Assembly (NCBI RefSeq): GCF_018333235.1
Contig: NZ_BORP01000003.1
Location: 303,424 to 367,423, forward strand
Length of the DNA: 64,000 nt
Origin: Ornithinibacillus bavariensis
GTDB lineage: Bacteria; Bacillota; Bacilli; Bacillales; Amphibacillaceae
Reading direction: 5' to 3'
Part shown: positions 26,671-35,211 of the stretch, piece by piece
How the letters are laid out: the number at the start of each line of letters is the position of its first letter
How positions within the stretch are numbered: the stretch's first letter is position 1
The notes under the pieces: model-generated
Database searches by the model: none
Told to the model about the DNA's origin: nothing
What the model saw: the letters and a program-made list of their open reading frames with translations, nothing else
Translations under genes and position numbers: made by a program

Positions 26671-27648
26671 TTGAGAGGCGATCGATTATTATCGATTATG
26701 TTGTATTTACAATCTCATGGACAAATATCAGCAAAAGAATTAGCAAGCAAATTAGAGGTTTCGGAGAGAACCATATATCGTGATATAGAGGCACTCAGTA
26801 GCATAGGTGTTCCGGTTTACGCGGAGCGTGGGAGAAATGGTGGATTGTCACTAATTGAAGGGTATGAAACCAAGCTAACTGGACTCGACGAATTTGAAAT
26901 CCGGGCCTTATTTGTTTCTCCCGCTGAACAAATACTAGAAGACTTAGGACTAAATCGAAATTCTGAAAGAGCTAGAAATAAACTTATCGCATCCTTACCT
27001 TCAATATCTAGGGAAAATGCTAAACGTGTATGGAACCGGATTCATGTTGATATAAGTTCATGGAGAGCACAACAAGAAAAAATGAATTCTTTTGAAGTTA
27101 TTAAGGATGCAATTTGGAAGGAAAATAAATTAAAAATAGTTTATCAGCATCTAAATGGAAAGATTAATGAAGTAATAACTTGTCCACTTGGATTAGTCTC
27201 GAAGGGGAATAATTGGTACTACATAGCTTCCAAAGAAAATGGTGATATTCGAAATTACCGCATTTCTCGTATTCGTGAAGCAATCATTCTGAATGAGGCA
27301 TTTTCAAGACCGCTAAACTTTGATCTTGCTCAATACTGGAAATCTTCAACAGAGGCCTTTATAGAAAACTTACCCAGCTTCGACGTATCGGTCGAAGTTA
27401 AGGCGTCTCTATTACCTAGGTTAAAATTCACGGGACGTTTTGCTCGGATAAAGGAAGTAGGATCTCAAAATAAGAATGGTTGGGTATCTGTAGAACTTTC
27501 CTTTGACACGGAGGATGAAGCAAAAGGATATATACTAGGTTTTGCAGACGATATAAAAATAATGAAGCCTATCGATTTGCGAGATAAGATTGTGAAAATG
27601 GCTGAATCCGTTGTAGCACTGTATAGACATGAAGACAGAACAACATAA
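26671..27648 (+). CDS. YafY-family WYL-domain regulator
   Basis: A 325-residue protein with N-terminal HTH_11 (QISAKELASKLEVSERTIYRDIEAL and GVPVYAERGRNGGLSLIEGYE) and a WYL domain (WKENKLKIVYQH ... NWYYIASKENGDIRNYRISRI). WYL domains sense small ligands or nucleic acid. The start is TTG 26671 behind GTGGTGGGG. A paralogue lies at 31912. Both stand divergent from small enzyme genes, a common local-regulator arrangement. Confidence 0.88.
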   Translation: MRGDRLLSIMLYLQSHGQISAKELASKLEVSERTIYRDIEALSSIGVPVYAERGRNGGLSLIEGYETKLTGLDEFEIRALFVSPAEQILEDLGLNRNSERARNKLIASLPSISRENAKRVWNRIHVDISSWRAQQEKMNSFEVIKDAIWKENKLKIVYQHLNGKINEVITCPLGLVSKGNNWYYIASKENGDIRNYRISRIREAIILNEAFSRPLNFDLAQYWKSSTEAFIENLPSFDVSVEVKASLLPRLKFTGRFARIKEVGSQNKNGWVSVELSFDTEDEAKGYILGFADDIKIMKPIDLRDKIVKMAESVVALYRHEDRTT

Positions 27649-27717
27649 TTAACTAGTTTCCTTGTCTAAATACTTTTGAACTGTTATTGGAACAGGCTGT
27701 AAAAACTATAACAACAA

Positions 27718-27745
27718 AAGATGCACTTCATTTAAGAAGTGCATC
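27718..27745 (+). terminator. Terminator-like hairpin
   Basis: GATGCACTTC pairs with GAAGTGCATC around ATTTAA, 70 bases after the WYL regulator stop. Confidence 0.65.
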
Positions 27746-27949
27746 TCTATAATCATACTTCGTATAATTATCAAAATACCCTTGAATATAAGATTTGGTT
27801 GAGTACATAACTTTATTTTTAAACGGCTGTCCATTTACAGTATAGTTCACAAATAAGGTTAACTCATTGGTGAATCTTCACAATCTTTTGTGTAGAAGCG
27901 CATAAAATAGACGCTTCTACTAAATAAAAGCACCCTAAATTTCATGTTA

Positions 27950-28840
27950 TCACTTATCATTCGTAACTGTCACAATTACTCCACCCATATTGTCACCTGA
28001 AATCACATATTCCTGATGTTTTGGTATATTAATGGTCATGTTTTCAGAAAGAGGATAATAAGAAATAGTATATTTTTTACCTTCGACCTTAGCCGAAACC
28101 TTCTTTTTCTCCTTCAGGTAATCCAAATATTCTTCTAAAACAAAATTCTTTTCCTTCATAATTGCACTATGCGGCAACCCAACATAGCGGATATGCCATG
28201 GTTCGTATTGAATTCCTGTTATGTCCGATTTATTCTCTGGATAACGTAAAATGAACCCGTATTTCCAAGCATTTTCTTCTATCCACTCTCCTTCAGGTGC
28301 TTTAGCCATCGTCGTTTGAGTCGTTCCTACATCAAGCGATAACCCCAAATTGTGTTCGCTATATCCAGCAGGCAAAGCAGCATCAGAGCCCATTTGTTGA
28401 TAAAGCTCCCTTTGCTCATCAAAGTTCCGGTAGCCACTAGTAATCCAGAAATTATGAACTCCTTCTTTTTCTGCGGCAGCAATCATTTCCGAAAATTCAT
28501 GTGCTATATCCTCAGACAAATAAGTATCGTTATATAGCACTCCGTATCCCTTTACCAATTCATTGTGCGTAGAAAGATTGACGACATCTGATTTAATACC
28601 TTCTTGGCGAACAGGATATTCACTATTAACTAAAAGCAGATTTCCTTGATAGATTTGTTCCTCTGTAATCGTTATTGTTTGGATGTTATCCAATTCCTCT
28701 ACTTTATCTTTTTCCTGTTGATCATATCCTCGTACTTCTACGTTTGGTATATCTACTTTTGTTTTAAAAAAAGAGCCGTTATTTATGAAAACAAAACACA
28801 AGCACACTAGTAATAAAATTAAAAATCCCCACTTCTTCAT
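27950..28840 (-). CDS. VanY-like D-alanyl-D-alanine carboxypeptidase
   Basis: A 296-residue protein with an N-terminal membrane anchor (residues 5-20) and an M15B domain: FWITSGYRNFDEQ, then AGYSEHNLGLSLDVGT with the SxHxxGxxxD zinc ligands, and EPWHIRYVG with the catalytic Glu and third ligand. It removes terminal D-Ala from wall precursors. ATG 28840 follows GGAGGAAG. It comes 130 bases after the VanS-like gene, so VanR/VanS probably control it. No vanH, vanA or vanX is present, so glycopeptide resistance should not be assumed. Confidence 0.88.
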   Translation of the reverse strand: MKKWGFLILLLVCLCFVFINNGSFFKTKVDIPNVEVRGYDQQEKDKVEELDNIQTITITEEQIYQGNLLLVNSEYPVRQEGIKSDVVNLSTHNELVKGYGVLYNDTYLSEDIAHEFSEMIAAAEKEGVHNFWITSGYRNFDEQRELYQQMGSDAALPAGYSEHNLGLSLDVGTTQTTMAKAPEGEWIEENAWKYGFILRYPENKSDITGIQYEPWHIRYVGLPHSAIMKEKNFVLEEYLDYLKEKKKVSAKVEGKKYTISYYPLSENMTINIPKHQEYVISGDNMGGVIVTVTNDK

Positions 28841-28970
28841 TTTTCAGCTTCCTCCTAATTCTTCCTTGCTTAAAAGAATAGCCAAAACTTTTTAAAAAAA
28901 GAGTAGGGTAAATCTTAAATTTTTCTTAAATCATGTATTTTAAGTTGTTCTATCTTCATTAATTCTTTAA

Positions 28971-30068
28971 TCATTTACTTTCCTTTGGTAATCGGACTTC
29001 AAAAACTGTCTGTGTTACACTACTTTGAACAGTAATTGATCCGCTGTGTTGCTCCACAATATTCTTCGCAATGAACAATCCAAGACCAGTGCTATTTTTG
29101 TTTTGAGTTCTTGCTTTGTCTCCAGTATAGAGCATATCAAAGATATGCGGGAGGTCCTCCGGAGGAATACGATCTCCATAATTCACAACTTGTACAACAA
29201 CTTCCTCCGACTCAATAAAGCCCTTAATGTCTACAAACTGACCGTCGTATCCATACCGAGTCGCATTGATCAACAGATTTTCAAACACACGTGCTAAAAG
29301 CTCTCCGTCACCGATAATAGGTAAGTCGGTAGTCATTTTCATTCGAACGATCAAATTATTTTTTGTGAAGACAGGATACAATTCTTCTTTCAATTGATTA
29401 AGGAGGTCACTTAAATTAATGTACTTTTGTTCAATTGGCAACATGCCATAGTTCATTCTCGTTATTTCAAATAATTCATCAATTAGACTTTCTAAACGTT
29501 GAGATTTAGTAAAAGCAATCGTTAAAAAATGTTTGACTTGTTCTTTCGTCAAATTTTCATCATTAAGGATTAAATCTAAATAACCTAATACGGAGGTGAG
29601 CGGTGTACGCAAATCATGAGCTAAATTTACAACTAACTGATTTTTACTGCTTTCCGAAAATTCTCCTTTTTCAATGGCCTGTTTCAATATTTCACTTGCC
29701 AAATTAATATCTTGGGCAATATCCCTAAATTCGTCATTTGAATGGATTTGAACACGGTGATTAAAATTTCCCCTCGCGAGATTATGAATTCCGTTTGAAA
29801 TCTTATGAAAATAGGTCAAATAGCGCTTAGTGAGTAAAAAGAAAAACAATATCGAAAGTGGGATGAATATTAGTAAAAAAAAGTTAATGTCTCCAATTTC
29901 TCTAATGATTTTGCGGAAATGGGCGAACGGACTTTCATAATCAACTATAGTGTAATAAAAAAATTGAAGAGTTTTATAAATGATAAACGTAATCGTACCC
30001 GACAGAAGCATACTTAAGCCAAATATTATAATCATTTTCGAACGAAAACTTCTTGAGAATTTAACCAT
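28971..30068 (-). CDS. VanS-like sensor histidine kinase
   Basis: A 365-residue kinase: two membrane segments (about residues 12-32 and 55-75), a HAMP linker, H-box VNLAHDLRTPLTSVLGYLD, N-box FENLLINATRYG and G-box TGLGLFIAKNIVEQHSG. The layout matches VanS/PhoR-type kinases. It overlaps the response regulator stop by eight bases, so the two are co-translated. The signal sensed is unknown; an envelope signal is likely from the downstream VanY. Confidence 0.88.
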   Translation of the reverse strand: MVKFSRSFRSKMIIIFGLSMLLSGTITFIIYKTLQFFYYTIVDYESPFAHFRKIIREIGDINFFLLIFIPLSILFFFLLTKRYLTYFHKISNGIHNLARGNFNHRVQIHSNDEFRDIAQDINLASEILKQAIEKGEFSESSKNQLVVNLAHDLRTPLTSVLGYLDLILNDENLTKEQVKHFLTIAFTKSQRLESLIDELFEITRMNYGMLPIEQKYINLSDLLNQLKEELYPVFTKNNLIVRMKMTTDLPIIGDGELLARVFENLLINATRYGYDGQFVDIKGFIESEEVVVQVVNYGDRIPPEDLPHIFDMLYTGDKARTQNKNSTGLGLFIAKNIVEQHSGSITVQSSVTQTVFEVRLPKESK

Positions 30069-30756
30069 TGAATGTATACCCTACGCCCCACACAGTTTTA
30101 ATCCATTTGTTTGTTCGTTTATCTTCTCTAAGCTTTTTCCTTATTGTACGAACATGGACCATAACGGTATTACCGCCCTCAAAGTATGCTTCGCCCCACA
30201 CCTGCTGAAAAATATCTTCTACACTGTAAACCTTCTTTGGATGACTAGCCAGTAAATACAAAATATCAAACTCTTTTGGTGTTAGCTCAATGTTTTCCCC
30301 ATATAGAGTAACCGTGCGTTGATCAAGGGAAATCACTAATCCACCAAATTCCAAGTTCGTATTATTACTCTTTTGGGGATGATTCAGCTTTATAAAGCGT
30401 CGCAACTGAGCATTTACACGAGCAACCAATTCAATGGGAGTGAAAGGTTTCGTTATATAATCATCAGCTCCAATTACAAGCCCTTGTACTTTATCAAAAT
30501 CAGAAGTTTTGGCACTTAAAAAAATGATAGGCATATTATGTTGTTCACGAACACGGCGAGTTACCTCATATCCATCCATTTCCGGCATCATAATATCCAA
30601 AATCAGCAACTCAAATGCCTGATTCTCGACAACACGAACAGCCTCTTGTCCATCTGATACTTTAACAGCGTGGTATCCTTCTTTTTCCAAATGGAATACA
30701 ATCAAATTAGCAATTTCCTCATCATCTTCAGCAATTAATATCGAAATATCTCTCAT
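30061..30756 (-). CDS. VanR-like OmpR-family response regulator
   Basis: A 231-residue regulator with acidic residues EDDEE, phospho-acceptor Asp in LLILDIMMPEMDG, Lys in ITKPF, and a C-terminal winged helix (LTPKEFDILYLLASHPKKV, VMVHVRTIRKKL, TVWGVGYTFNG). ATG 30756 follows GGAGTGG. First gene of a vanR-vanS-vanY-like unit. Confidence 0.9.
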   Translation of the reverse strand: MRDISILIAEDDEEIANLIVFHLEKEGYHAVKVSDGQEAVRVVENQAFELLILDIMMPEMDGYEVTRRVREQHNMPIIFLSAKTSDFDKVQGLVIGADDYITKPFTPIELVARVNAQLRRFIKLNHPQKSNNTNLEFGGLVISLDQRTVTLYGENIELTPKEFDILYLLASHPKKVYSVEDIFQQVWGEAYFEGGNTVMVHVRTIRKKLREDKRTNKWIKTVWGVGYTFNG

Positions 30757-31069
30757 CTTTCCACTCCTAAATCAAGTTAACATAGAGGTCTATCTTTTTT
30801 TATATTCAAAAATATGGTCTTATTGTTGTACTAAAAATAAACACAGCTCGTCAGCTAAATTTCCCGTTATCATAATTACATTTCTTCATAATATCATTAA
30901 AAAATACCTTATTTTCCTTTAATGTGCTATTAGTTTAAGTAGATTTCTTCACAAACTCTCTTTTATTTTAACATAATATCTAAAAAAAACTGACAACACC
31001 CTTTCTTGCAAACCACCAAAAAGGGATAGAGTCTATTACTCCATCCCTTAAGATATTTATTAACTTTTT

Positions 31070-31215
31070 TGTAATTTACTAACTTTATTGTAAATGTACG
31101 GACCATAATGTTACTGGACATCAATTGTCTAATTACAGTATAGTTCGTAAATATATAATGCATATATAACAAGTTATTAGCTTTTTTTCGGGAACATAAT
31201 AATTACAGTAAAGTT
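31070..31215. repeat. Distal part of repeat R1 with inverted end
   Basis: GTAATTTACTAACTTTATTG, then TAAATGTACGGACCATAATG and TTACTGGACAT, followed 90 bases later by TAAAGTTGGTAAATT, the inverted form of the 20-bp motif. Confidence 0.6.
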
Positions 31216-31264
31216 GGTAAATTCTCGCCTCCAAATGAAATTCTTAAAAGATAAACAGAAATAA

Positions 31265-31309
31265 AACAGACCCTGAATTTCCCCAATCATGTAAGAATTT
31301 CAAGGTCTG
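31265..31309 (-). terminator. Terminator of the PhnB-like gene
   Basis: CAGACCTTGAAATT pairs with AAATTCAGGGTCTG and is followed by TTTTATTTC on the minus strand. Confidence 0.7.
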
Positions 31310-31378
31310 TGATGGAATTCTATCTTTGTATTGGTGCTACGTTTAAATGTTGATGAGAACCCATCTTAATACAAATTT

Positions 31379-31834
31379 TTAACTTACAAAACCATCTAGA
31401 AATTTACTCGCTTCACCATTAAATTTCCACATTACCCCAAACTTATCAATTAGCATTCCAAAACTTGCTGACCATGGCGTAGAAGATATTGGCATGACCA
31501 CAGTACCTCCTTCAGAAAGCCCTTCAAAATATCGTTTATTCATTTCTGGATCAGCATCAATAATACTAATTAAGACGGTATTCCCTTTTATGATTTCTCC
31601 TATCCCAGCTTGCATAAAAAGTGGAACATCAGAAATCATTATAATATTCCCTGAAAACTCAATTCGAGATTCCATAATCATGTTTTGTTCTTCTTCTGTT
31701 AATGGGGCATTTGGATCTTGACCAAAATCACCAAATCTCACCATTTTTACACTAGTTGCTGCTAATGCATTTTCATAAAAGGCCAACGCTTCTTCCGCTC
31801 TTCCATCAAATTGTAGATAAGATATTGCTTTCAT
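31379..31834 (-). CDS. VOC-fold protein, PhnB-like
   Basis: About 151 residues: MKAISYLQFDGRAEEALAFYE at the start, MISDVPLFM, VLISIIDADPEMNKRYFEGL and SFGMLIDKFGVMWKFN. PhnB/YxaD branch of VOC proteins, paralogous to 14399. ATG 31834 is chosen because AGGAGG lies upstream at normal spacing; the preceding GTG is one codon earlier. The divergent WYL regulator at 31912, only 77 bases away, likely controls it. Confidence 0.85.
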   Translation of the reverse strand: MKAISYLQFDGRAEEALAFYENALAATSVKMVRFGDFGQDPNAPLTEEEQNMIMESRIEFSGNIIMISDVPLFMQAGIGEIIKGNTVLISIIDADPEMNKRYFEGLSEGGTVVMPISSTPWSASFGMLIDKFGVMWKFNGEASKFLDGFVS

Positions 31835-31911
31835 CACTTAATTCCTCCTTTTTATATTTGTAGTATAATAGGACATAGGCGACAAGTGTATGTCGTATAT
31901 GGGAGGGAAAT

Positions 31912-32820
31912 ATGAAAAAAATTGAGCGACTTATCTCGATAGTGATGATCTTGTTACAAAAAGAGCTAGTTTCAGCATCAGAATTCAGCAGACTTTTTCA
32001 TGTAACGAAACGAACCATTCAACGTGATATGGAAACATTAAGTTTTGCAAACATCCCTATTTATGCGGAATATGGTGCTGAAGGGGGATATGCGCTAATG
32101 GAAGAGTATAAATTCGATAAAAGATTACTAACTCACAAGGATATTGAAAATATACTTATAGCTTTAGGTGGCCTTGAGGGGATAATTACCAATCAAGAGA
32201 TTCAAACGACTATTCAAAAAATCAAAGGAATGACCAGCTCAGATATTTCTCCAACACTTGATTTAACCTTCTATGATTGGCCGGGAAGAAGCCAAATCAA
32301 CGAAGAAGTTTTATTTATCAGGCAAGCAATTGAGAACAATTGGTTATTAAAATTTGAATATGTGGATCAAATAGGAAACAAAACGTACAGACTCGTAGAA
32401 CCCTATAAGGTACATTTAAGGGAGATGCATTGGTATCTGTTTGGTTATAGTTTAGAACGGAAAGACTACCGAACATTTAAGTTGACGAGGATATTAAATA
32501 TCCAAAAAGATGGTTTTTTTGTTCCAAGGACTGATCAGGAATTTCAACATGAAAAACAATACAATGAACAAGAAAAATTAGTTAATGTACAGCTATCGAT
32601 AGATGTTGCCGTAAGAGATCAATTTATTGAGAGATACGGAAAAAATTCCGTTACAAAAGTGACTCCAAGAAATTACCACGCGACAATTGAATTACCAGAG
32701 AATCAATTTTCCTACCAATTTTTAGCTGGTTTCGGTAACAAAGTTAAAATTTTGAAACCAAAAAGTTTTATCGCTAAATATTTAAACTTTCTAGAGGAAG
32801 CAGTGAAGCTCTACAAATAG
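31912..32820 (+). CDS. YafY-family WYL-domain regulator
   Basis: A 302-residue protein with HTH_11 (LVSASEFSRLFHVTKRTIQR, IYAEYGAEGGYALMEEY) and a WYL domain (WLLKFEYVDQIGNKTYRLVEPY, WYLFGYSLERKDYRTFKLTRI). ATG 31912 follows GGGAGGG. Paralogue of 26671. Divergent from the PhnB-like gene, which is its most likely target. Confidence 0.88.
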   Translation: MKKIERLISIVMILLQKELVSASEFSRLFHVTKRTIQRDMETLSFANIPIYAEYGAEGGYALMEEYKFDKRLLTHKDIENILIALGGLEGIITNQEIQTTIQKIKGMTSSDISPTLDLTFYDWPGRSQINEEVLFIRQAIENNWLLKFEYVDQIGNKTYRLVEPYKVHLREMHWYLFGYSLERKDYRTFKLTRILNIQKDGFFVPRTDQEFQHEKQYNEQEKLVNVQLSIDVAVRDQFIERYGKNSVTKVTPRNYHATIELPENQFSYQFLAGFGNKVKILKPKSFIAKYLNFLEEAVKLYK

Positions 32821-32884
32821 AATCTTTCAATGTTTAAACATTGATTTAGTGTAGGATGGATATCAAACATCCTGAATTCAATCT

Positions 32885-33025
32885 TCATTCGCTTTCCTCA
32901 TAATTGATTAAGCGACCATTATCATTCCACTGACCATACAGTTTATTTTCTCTTGTATTTTCAATAAACTTATCTATCCTATTATTAATAAGATTAGGTT
33001 CATTTCTAACTTTGTATCGTATCAA
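32885..33025 (-). CDS. Short ORF, probable fragment of a larger gene
   Basis: A TTG at 33025 behind AGAAGG opens 46 codons (MIRYKVRNEPNLINNRIDKF ... KLYGQWNDNGRLINYEESE) with good codon use for this genome. It starts right next to an R1 repeat core. It reads like part of a bigger protein that I do not recognise; it may be a remnant. Confidence 0.35.
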   Translation of the reverse strand: MIRYKVRNEPNLINNRIDKFIENTRENKLYGQWNDNGRLINYEESE

Positions 33026-33044
33026 TTCTAATCCTTCTATTACT

Positions 33045-33360
33045 TAGTTGAGGTACTTAATATTCTAATGTTATATGTGCTTTAACATAAATATCCAATT
33101 CTTAGCTCAAACAGTCCCTAGCCCCGATTATATGTAAGATTTCCATTCACTCTATAGTAATACAAATAACCCTCTGTCCCTATTTAAGGGCAGAGGGTTA
33201 AAAAATGTTTTGATCCACTATATTGAGATTTACCAACTATTATGTTACTGAACATACTGTCCAAATACATTATAGTTCCTAATTTTTAAATGCAACTATA
33301 ACAGGTGGTTTACGTATTTCAGTGAACTAAATACTTATATTATAGTTGGTAAATTGGGAT
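33045..33360. repeat. Long intergenic repeat R1, copy 5 with inverted end
   Basis: CTTAGTTGAGGTACTTAAT, TATATGTGCTTTAACATAA, the hairpin ACCCTCTGTCCC..GGGCAGAGGGT (33168-33199), GATTTACCAACTATTATG (33231-33248), and an inverted TATAGTTGGTAAATT at 33340-33355. The hairpin lies downstream of the Sat-like gene. Confidence 0.85.
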
Positions 33361-33471
33361 GGATGGGAAAATAACAATTACATTAAAGCCGGAAAGTATC
33401 TCCCACTATCTGTTAAAGAGTTCTATAAGTAAAAGTAATGGATCTCCACAGAGAAGTATACCTTTGTTCTT

Positions 33472-33500
33472 GTTGAACTAAGCCCCCCGTTACTTGAATA
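33472..33500. repeat. Boundary palindrome overlapping a stop codon
   Basis: TTGAACTAAGCCCCCCG then TTACTTGAATAACTT. The stop codon of the acetyltransferase (33490-33492) lies inside it. Confidence 0.65.
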
Positions 33501-34035
33501 ACTTATACCAATACAAAGTGGTTTCTATATTTGGATTATATGACTGTTTCAATGTGTCAACTCCACCTAGTATGAATCCTTGTTTCACATAAAACCTGCA
33601 CGCTCCAAGATTATCATCTTGAGCCTCTAGAGACATTCCGATAAGTTTTCTTTGTTTTGCCCACTCTTCCGCTTTAGTTAAGAGCAACTTCCCGATTCCA
33701 TATCCTCTAAATTCTTTTTTTGTAGCGATATTTTCAATATAACAGAAGCGATTCCAATCCTTAATTATTCTAATTTGCCCAATGCAATTATTATTCTTAT
33801 TAGCTAAAAATAGAGCTTTATCTTCACGGTTTATATATCGGCTCCAATCAAGTTTATCATCTGGGAAACGAATTTCTTCAGTTTCATCAAATAGATTCTC
33901 TTCAAAAGACCATTTTCCTGATTGAAAACTGGGTACAACCTTACCAAACACTTTAAAATAATCATTTGTTTTATTGATGTCCTCAATTAATTCATCCTTT
34001 AATGGAGAAATTATTATTTCCTCTGCAATATTCAT
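33490..34035 (-). CDS. GNAT, streptothricin-acetyltransferase-like (SatA type)
   Basis: This 181-residue GNAT follows the Sat pattern: INKTNDYFKVFGKVVPSF early on, NNCIGQIRIIKDWNRFCYIE, IATKKEFRGYGIGKLLL (acetyl-CoA loop), WAKQRKLIGMSLEAQDDN and ACRFYVKQGFILGGVDT. The same blocks occur in Bacillus SatA and Sat-4 enzymes, which inactivate streptothricin by lysine acetylation. The activity is not shown here. ATG 34035 follows GGGGAGGTG. Confidence 0.8.
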   Translation of the reverse strand: MNIAEEIIISPLKDELIEDINKTNDYFKVFGKVVPSFQSGKWSFEENLFDETEEIRFPDDKLDWSRYINREDKALFLANKNNNCIGQIRIIKDWNRFCYIENIATKKEFRGYGIGKLLLTKAEEWAKQRKLIGMSLEAQDDNLGACRFYVKQGFILGGVDTLKQSYNPNIETTLYWYKLFK

Positions 34036-34137
34036 TTTGACACCTCCCCATTCTGACTATTGTGTATTATGCGGCTTCATTCAGCTTCCATAAATCTTGC
34101 ATATGACAGGATGAATAACAGGGGCATCTCATCTTCT

Positions 34138-34163
34138 TGAAGTAAAGCACCCTATAGTTCAAG
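34138..34163. repeat. Boundary palindrome, GCACCC form
   Basis: TTGAAGTAAAGCACCC then TATAGTTCAA, just downstream of the broken NUDIX gene. Confidence 0.55.
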
Positions 34164-34183
34164 AACCATTGCACTTAAAAGTT

Positions 34184-34647
34184 CTAAAGTTTATGCTCTT
34201 CGATTAAATCAATACTTCTCTTTTTTAATGTATAATCTTGAATTTCCTTTCCAATATTTGCATATAGTTGAATATCTTCTATTTGTGATAATGGTAACCA
34301 TATTACAGCAGTTTGATTTGGATCTGGTTTTTCTGGGATTCTTGCAATCGAACCACTTTGCAATGCACTTTCAAACATCATAACTAAAGTATGGGTGGTC
34401 CAAATTTTTCAGAATTCAAGTGTGGTGCATATTCATAAACAAAAGCTAATGGACCAACTTTAATATCAACACACGCTTCTTCCTTAGCTTCCCTTTTAAC
34501 GGTATCAATAATGGACTCATTAGGTTCAACCCCTCCAGCTGGTAAATCATAAACCACACCTCTGTTTGGGTCGTTATATTCCGTTAATAAAATTCTCCCA
34601 TTCTCAATTATAATCGCTCCTGCTCTAACCCTTATGTGGTAAGACAT
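34184..34647 (-). pseudogene. NUDIX hydrolase gene with frameshift
   Basis: The first frame (34647-34384) carries the NUDIX box, AGGVEPNESIIDTVKREAKEEACVD, and runs to HLNSEKFGPP. One base is missing near 34405: reading on in the other frame gives TTHTLVMMFESALQ, then PDPNQTAVIWLPLSQIEDI, exactly the usual NUDIX continuation, to the stop at 34184. Intact length would be about 154 residues. ATG 34647 follows AAGGAAA. The loss could be real or a sequencing error. Confidence 0.75.
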
Positions 34648-34681
34648 TTTTTATTTCCTTTCTTAATACTATTCTTAAACT

Positions 34682-35005
34682 CTTCTGCCCCGTTAGTTGA
34701 AGTACTTAATATTCAGAATACTATATGCATTTTAACATAAATATCCAATTCTTAGTTTCACCAACAATTAACTCCCATAAATGTTAAGACAATAAATCAC
34801 AACAAAGTAACCATATAAAAAACCCTCTTTTCCTATTTTGGAACAGAGGGTTAAAAAAATGTTTCTATCCACTTTATTGAAATTTACCAACTTTATTGTA
34901 AATTTACTAACTATAATGTAAATGTACGAACTATAATGTAAATTTACCAACTATAATGTTACTGGACAACAATGTTTGTTAGATTAAAATAAAGTTGGAA
35001 ACTGT
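34682..35005. repeat. Long intergenic repeat R1, copy 6, fullest form
   Basis: TTCTGCCCCGTTAGTTGAAG, TACTTAATATTCAGAAT, TTTTAACATAAATATCCAAT, the hairpin AACCCTCT..AGAGGGTT (34821-34852) with six T on the minus strand, TTTCTATCCACTTTATTGA, four 20-bp units, TACTGGACA, and a loosely inverted AAAGTTGGAAACTG. It lies 3' of the MacB-like permease gene and likely terminates it. Confidence 0.88.
34880..34959. repeat. Four tandem 20-bp direct repeats
   Basis: Four units of AAATTTACCAACTATAATGT (consensus), with one to five changes each, stand head to tail. Other R1 copies carry one or two units, so unit number varies between copies. Confidence 0.85.
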
Positions 35006-35211
35006 AAACCCGCGTTTTATAATTAACTAAAAACCAAATACAAAATTAGTTGGAAACTAAGTTTATAATAATTTATACTTTTGGACAAATAAACTTGAAA
35101 ACTAGCTGAAGGTTTGAACCCCACACCACACACATTTATTACCCAACAAAAAACATAGGCAAAGCTGGCTCTTCTTGTTTGAGATATTTATTTGTATTTT
35201 AAAATTCTTTT

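Larger units (their letters stand above)
30757..31378. other. Intergenic region with decayed R1 repeat
   Basis: It holds a degraded R1 piece (TTTTATTTTAACATAATATC at 30961), a hairpin GGGATAGAGT/ACTCCATCCC (31021-31050), two 20-bp motif units (31070-31115), and a longer hairpin at 31265-31309 that probably terminates the PhnB-like gene. Confidence 0.55.

Noticed and set aside
27950..30756. Vancomycin resistance cluster
   Set aside because: Only regulator and carboxypeptidase genes are present; vanH, vanA/B ligase and vanX are missing.
34880..34959. CRISPR array
   Set aside because: The 20-bp units touch each other with no spacers, and no cas genes are present.
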